This document shows positions 58,736 to 64,000 of a stretch of DNA of 64,000 nucleotides, piece by piece. Below the pieces are notes generated by a model. The model worked only from the letters and a program-made list of their open reading frames with translations. It searched no databases and was not told the DNA's origin. Origin of the DNA: Capniomyces stellatus (taxonomy: Eukaryota; Kickxellomycota; Harpellomycetes; Harpellales; Legeriomycetaceae); NCBI GenBank assembly GCA_001661515.1, contig LUVW01000005.1, positions 500,814-564,813 on the forward strand, in the 5' to 3' direction. Each line of letters begins with the position of its first letter. The first letter of the stretch is position 1. A program made the position numbers and the translations under genes.

Positions 58736-60671
58736 TTCCAAACCTATAATCTTTTATCTCAGCCAATATGAAGGTTCCAAGGCCCCGGAATTCTAGTTTC
58801 TAAATCTGCTACCCAAAGGTTTATTTTTAAATACTAATGACCAGCAAACCCGGTGTTTTGTTGATTGGGCCTGTTTAAATCAGAATCAGTATACCCCCTT
58901 TTTTTTTCTCGCCAGCTCTTAGGCGCCGAACTTTTACTCTTTACTTTTACCGTATCTTCTCTACTTGTTTGCTTGTTTAGAGAAAGTAGTATTAAGCAAG
59001 CTATTCCAGGTAAAAGCGATGTTTGAATTTTATGCGGCTAAGCTAGTCGAATACTATGCGTGGCACCTTCTGCTATAAATTTACTGTTGATGCGAGTCTT
59101 TTATCGGGAATGCTCAAGTGTTTCGGCCAAATAAACATTAGACAATACCCTAAAAGTATACCGATTCTTGTTTTAATTGTAGTCTTGTTTATATTTATAA
59201 ATGTGGGTTTATTCGATTTATATACCGATTAACAGTTCCAATCTCACTCTCACTCGCGTTCTACCTTTCTTTTTCTTTTCTTTTTCGCAACGCTTTTATT
59301 TAGAGTGCTAGAGTACGTATTGTTATAATTCTGCTAATAATCTAACTTTAGTTACCATTAGCTACTAGGATTCCGATAATCGTGTTGCTTTGTGTATCGA
59401 TTTTGTAAAGATTTTGAATTTCTGTTCTTTAGGGTAATCCTAGTTTTGTGTTTATTTATTTTTACAAAAGAATCTCAATCAATTCAAAACTGCCTAGCTA
59501 TTAGTCGGCGTTTTAATTTCAATTTTCAACTTTCAACTTTCAACTTTCAACTTTCAATTAATAGCCCTAGTTCAAGTTTTTGTTTGCTTACAACTACACA
59601 AACATTGTTAAATCATCAACTCGTTTTTTTTTATCCAATACAACAGGATTTTAGCCAGATGTTTTGCTAAACAATCGAATAAGGCAAGCATAGCCAATAA
59701 AAACACATGTTTCTTATTTCACTAACTTCTGTAAAAAATAAACTTTTTTATGCCTGGTAATAATCTTAGTATTGCCACATTAGTTTAGCGCCCTGTCCCT
59801 GAGAGATAGCAAAACTTACCCAGTAATGCATTTCATTTGCTATACAATCAAAAAAAAGGATTTTTTTCATGGGGCGTCTAGTTCACAATAGCGAAACGTT
59901 TGAAATAAGGTTACTTGGTATCCCTTGATCCTGCAACAAGAAGTTGAAAGCAGCTTTGGCGTACTTTGAGTGTCATAAACTCAAAATAACAAAAGCCAAT
60001 CTGCCACTCTAATAAAAGAAACAAATTATTTACCAAAATACCAATAGAAAAATTTAATTTACCAAACTTTGTCAAAGCTTTATACCGTTCAAAACCTCAA
60101 GTGCCAAATAATTAAAAAAAAATAGCATATCAGGTTTTAGGTTTATTGATTTTATGTTGCTGTTTATTAAAGTCGTTTCAAAGCTAAAGATTGCACATTC
60201 CTTTGTAGACCTCTGTTGACTTTACAAACCACAGTTACGGTTAGTTGATGTACTGTCTGATAAGGTAGTTTTTTGGATCTATCAAAACCTAATCCACAAA
60301 CTAAAACAACCAACAATAACTCCGTATAGACTTTGTGATTAGTCGCTTACACTTTTCTTTTAAAAAAAATCTCCTAGTGAATTTATCAAACTAAATACCA
60401 TTCGACGGCTTCCACTGCTATTACTAAATCCAAATCAATATTCGCTGTATAATTAGGTTTAAGGGGTGGAATTTTTTTCAGAAGCTTAGTTTGGGATTTA
60501 ATTTAAACTTTGGATGTGTCATGTTTTAAAGCTGAAAAATCAATTATTTTTTTTGGTCTTAATTAATGTGCATGTATATGCGTGTTTCGCTAAAAGTACG
60601 TTCTTACCACTTTTATTTCCTTAGCTGGCTTTATCTATATTTATTGCTTTTGTTTAAAAATAATCAAACCA
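58736..60671. other. intergenic, no gene seen
   Basis: About 1.9 kb between divergent genes. It contains a TTTCAAC array (59517-59559) and T-rich stretches. No coding motif is seen. Confidence 0.65.
59517..59559. repeat. 7-bp array TTTCAAC
   Basis: Four to five exact TTTCAAC units are flanked by TTTCAAT variants. Confidence 0.85.
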
Positions 60672-62156
60672 ATGGGTTCCCAAGCAGACGAAAGAATACC
60701 AATATGGCTGGACTGCGATCCTGGTGAGTCTTGTCCTACGTCTGTTAATGGGCTTTTATAGTTTACTGCTCTAACCATGAGCAATAGCATCTTGAACTAA
60801 GCGGTGTATACTAATTGCAACATTATTGTTTTTTGTTAATAGGACAGGACGATCTGCATGCTATCATAATGGCTAGTAAGGCCCTATACACAAATACACA
60901 TACAATTAGTTGTCTTTAAACACAGCGTTCATGCTATAGTCATATTGAGGATACAAACTAACACAACCCTAAACACTGAAATAGAATTCCACCCCAAGCT
61001 CAACTTGATTGGGATATCCGCAGTTCATGGAAACGCAACCCTTGAAAACACTTTCAAAAATGCCTCACGTGTGCTAAAGGCCTGTGACGTAACTGACGTC
61101 AAGGTTTATGCTGGTGCTGAAAAGGTACACTTGCTCAAAGAGCAGATAATTAAAAAAAACAATTTGTCATCAAGTGCTGTGGAATGGTTGTCAAAACTCT
61201 TTTAAATTTCAACTTATTTATGTCTGATTAAATAGCCTATATTGAAGAAAAAAGAAAATGCCACACATATTCACGGCGAAACAGGGTTGGATGGCAGTGA
61301 CTTGCTTCCAGAGCCAGACTTTTCAATTCTCCAAACTGGAGTAAACGGGATCCAGGCTATGGCCGAGGCGATTAAAAACTCACCAACACCCGTTATCGTT
61401 GCAGCCGTTGGCCCAATGACAAACGTGGCACTTTTAGTGTCAACATTCCCCGAAGTCAAAGATAATATCAGAGAAGTATTGATTATGGGAGGTGGGATAG
61501 CGTTTGGAAATGCAACCCCAGTTGCAGAGTTTAACATTTATGTAAGTATTCATTTCGGTCATCAGATGCGCAAAGGAGGCTACCAAGAGAAAAAAAACGT
61601 TTGTATTTTTTCTTTTTTTTTTCTCGTGCACACGCAGTGCTAAATACAAAGCTATATTGAAAAGGTTTTATAATGTGTAAATTAGGCTGACCCAGAAGCT
61701 CTTCAAGTTGTTTTGCAAGCAGGGCTAAAAAGAGTAGTAATGGTACCACTGGACTGTACTCATCAATGTAACTACACGTATTCCGTCCAGGAGAAGTTTA
61801 CAGAGGAGGTTACACAAATTTCACCAGCCTTTACCAAGATGATTAATGACCTAACTGGATTTGTGCGAAAGAGCTACACTAACTGGGGACTTAATCCTGA
61901 GAATATTAGCTGGCACGATGCCATTGCTATATGCCATGCGATTGCCCCTGAAGCATACAAGGACGTTTCAATGCATGTAACCACAGTATACGATACAAAC
62001 AGCCACGCGAATGGCCAAACAATCGGAAACACAAGAATTAACAGCGAAATCAGTGCCAACTGCGAAGTTGCTATGGGTTTGGATACAGATGTCTTTTGGG
62101 TCGAGATGTTCAAGGCATGGAAACTGGCAGCCAAGTCTTGCAAACTTGAGCTCTGA
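60672..62156 (+). CDS. URH1: inosine/uridine-preferring nucleoside hydrolase (Urh1 type)
   Basis: Five exons (60672-60723, 60843-60875, 60985-61124, 61236-61541, 61686-62156) give 333 residues. The enzyme splits ribonucleosides into base and ribose for pyrimidine salvage in the cytosol. The calcium/substrate motif DxDxxxDD is present as D14, D16, D20 and D21 (WLDCDPGQDD). Further family blocks are LIGISAVHGNATLENT, HGETGLDGSDLLP, AVGPMTNVALL, LIMGGGIAFGN..AEFNIYADPEA and SWHDAIAICHAIAPE with the catalytic His. The usual PLNVTHT is PLDCTHQ here. Exon 2 is only 33 bases. Its length matches yeast Urh1 (340). Confidence 0.95.
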
Positions 62157-62935
62157 GTCTTTTGTTTGCTGTAGCATCAAATGTTATTATCCAGGCTTTG
62201 TTTTTACTTTATATCTTAGTTTAGCTTAGTTTAATACTAGAGTTATTCTGTCTCTTAATTCATTGTTATTATTACTACTATTTAAAACTTACAGATTGCC
62301 CAATAAAAAAAATCCTACAAACTATCTCCCAAGTCTCATAGCTATAGCTCTGTTTTTTTTTGTTTTATAGTTCTGGAATAGAGTCTGAGAATTGATATTG
62401 GTGCCGTTCTTGGTGTTTTGGCACCATTGTTTTTCTTTTTTTTCTCACTGTAAACTGTTGGTTTTAAACAGATATCTACATCTTACAACACACACTTATG
62501 TATTCCCGCTGTCGTTGTTGTCGTTGTTCTTTTTTTAACCACACGCGTGTTTAGCGCGACCTAATCGACTAAAATTTGACTCAAAGGGTCCCAAACACAG
62601 CTTACTTATCAACCTCGTATTCTTGAAGTGCATAAACAAATCCTGCAAAGTGATTGAATCGTGAAAACAATGAACACAAAAAAAAAATTGAGATAATTTT
62701 GGCCAATGAGGTCTGAGACCTTTCTCTGCTTTAAAATTTCAACAAACGATAGCATTTTCGGCCAAAATGTGTAAAACCGCCTTTCTTGCTACAACGGGCA
62801 ACAATAAAACCAAATATTACAAGTATAACTCGTTTTTAGTTTTTTTTTGTGAATAGCAGCTTGTCATTGTGGTATAATGAGATTATAGACGCGGTAACAA
62901 CACACCAGAATTTGACACATTTGGAGCTCGTAAAC
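62157..62935. other. intergenic, no gene seen
   Basis: About 780 bases between tandem genes. The cyclin H frame stays open upstream to 62849, so its leader or an extra 5' exon may lie in the last 90 bases. Confidence 0.65.
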
Positions 62936-63945
62936 ATGACCAACACAGAATTATACGAACAAACATCTCAATATCGGAACTGGAGATTTTCAAAGCAAGA
63001 CTTATACAAGCTTAGAGATCTTGTGAATAAAACGGGAGTAGAACGTGCTCAACATAATAAACGCATTGAAAAGGTACTTTTTTTCTCTTTTTTACTATTC
63101 ATTTTTCTAATCCTTTCTTTTTTCCCACTGGATTAAAAGCGAAAAAACGATTTTTCGCTTTTAATCAATTCATTAACTGCTCTATGTTTACAAGATTCAT
63201 TTAATACGTATAAACCTTCAATGTTCTGAATGTGTTATACTCGGTCCGGGGTGTAATAGCGGCTTTATTTTGTATTTTTACTTTCATCGAGATCAACGAT
63301 ATACCTTTTAACTTGGACAATGTGTTAATTGTTATGTTTAATGTTTTAGAAGGCACAGCATGACATTGGCGCACAGGGAAATGGATCCGGTAATGCGGAG
63401 GCGGAGGAGGAGCATATAAAGTATTTGAGCGTAGAAGACGAATTGGCATTGATCGGGTTTTACGAGATTAAAATAAGGGATTACGCTAGAGTGTACAAGT
63501 TTTCAAACAGTGTAAAGGTAAAGTAAACAAGTAAAAAATAGTTTATTCAAAGCTTTGTCGTGCAGACAGCTCTTGGCGCAAACAGGTCCAAGTTCTGTAC
63601 GTCGATGATGTTAACGATAAGACAGCAGCATAGTATACTTTGACTACCCTAAACCAAAACTACTTTAAATTGATTTAGGCGACGGCAATTATGTACTTGA
63701 AGCGGTTTTACTTGTTTAACACAGTAATCGACTACTCACCCAAACAGATAATGCTGACCTGTTTGTTTTTAGCGACGAAAACAGAAAATAGCTATATATC
63801 AATTGAAGATTTTACAAGGCCGCTACCAAAAATATCTGCGAATGATGTATTGGACAACGAGTTTTTGATTTCTCAAAGTTTAAAGTTTGAATTTTCGATT
63901 CACCACCCTTACCAAGCTGTCTATGGATATTATCTTGATATGCAG
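62936..63945 (+). CDS. CCL1: cyclin H of TFIIH/CAK (3' part beyond window)
   Basis: Exons 62936-63073, 63350-63517 and 63679-63945 are present; a GTATTT donor leads off the right edge. Cyclin H activates Cdk7 (Kin28) in the CAK module of TFIIH. It opens YEQTSQYRNWRFSKQDLYKL, the family's N-terminal helix motif. The first cyclin box follows: LSVEDELALIGFYEIKIRDYA, ATAIMYLKRFYLFNT, YSPKQIMLTCLFLATKTEN, and SLKFEFSIHHPYQAVYGY, which matches the HNPYRP-type end of the box. About 191 codons are visible of an expected 320-350. The ATG at 62936 is the first in frame near the conserved start. Intron 1 contains a 16-bp perfect hairpin. Confidence 0.92.
63131..63166. repeat. 16-bp perfect inverted repeat in cyclin H intron 1
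   Basis: GATTAAAAGCGAAAAA (63131-63146) is followed by the loop ACGA and then the exact reverse complement (63151-63166). It lies 58 bases after the donor of the intron 63074-63349. Confidence 0.95.
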
Positions 63946-63980
63946 GTATTTGTGCTATTATATCTTACATTTCTTTGCAT

Positions 63981-64000
63981 CCCCCCCCCCCCCCCCCCCC
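63981..64000. repeat. poly-C run at window end
   Basis: At least 20 consecutive C lie inside a cyclin H intron. The run reaches the window edge, so its real length is unknown. Confidence 0.95.

Overview
This window looks like nuclear DNA of an AT-rich fungus. The genes are split by many short GT..AG introns, usually 60-400 bases. Intergenic DNA is full of poly-A/T tracts and short tandem repeats. The gene set is fungal/opisthokont: DNA polymerase alpha, histones H3 and H4, Mediator 19, SUMO E1, dynactin p24, AMSH, RPL31 and an Osh1-type oxysterol-binding protein. About 53 of the 57 introns I modelled end in TAG. The base composition and gene mix would fit an early-diverging lineage such as Harpellales/Kickxellomycotina, but I cannot prove this from the sequence alone.

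Layout: 1-6 kb POL1 (+, first codons missing); 9.2-11.3 kb a CCCH/SMR-domain protein (+); 11.7-16.7 kb histones H4 (-) and H3 (+) in divergent orientation but about 4.2 kb apart; 17.1-18.4 kb probable MED19 (-); 21.5-24.2 kb GCSH (+) convergent with AOS1 (-); 25.2-29.4 kb zinc alcohol dehydrogenase (+), PLP aminotransferase (+) and GPI12 (-); 31.1-35.3 kb a multi-pass membrane protein (+), dynactin p24 (+) and cytochrome c1 (-); 35.6 kb a 3-base N gap inside poly-T; 36.6 kb a tRNA-Leu(CAA) with an altered T-loop; 37.3-40.3 kb an 11-exon AMSH deubiquitinase (-); 41.5-46.8 kb a mitochondrial carrier (+), RPL31 (-) and a mitochondrial TPR protein (+); 47.3-55.2 kb a large PPR protein (-) and an ankyrin/PH/ORD oxysterol-binding protein (-); 57.1-58.7 kb an SLC35C2-type transporter (-); 60.7-62.2 kb a uridine-type nucleoside hydrolase (+); 62.9 kb to the right edge the cyclin H gene (+, 3' part missing).

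The genes are ordinary housekeeping functions. They do not form an operon or an obvious metabolic cluster. Recurrent themes are mitochondrial function (CYT1, GCSH, carrier, TPR, PPR), ubiquitin/SUMO handling (AMSH, AOS1) and transcription/replication (POL1, MED19, cyclin H, histones). I found no convincing undescribed system, no CRISPR array and no intact transposon. The points most worth a second look are the TAG splice-acceptor bias, a frame-shifting tandem acceptor in the aminotransferase, two T-loop changes in the tRNA, degenerate telomere-like arrays, two near-perfect hairpins, and several untypical sequence details in otherwise known proteins.
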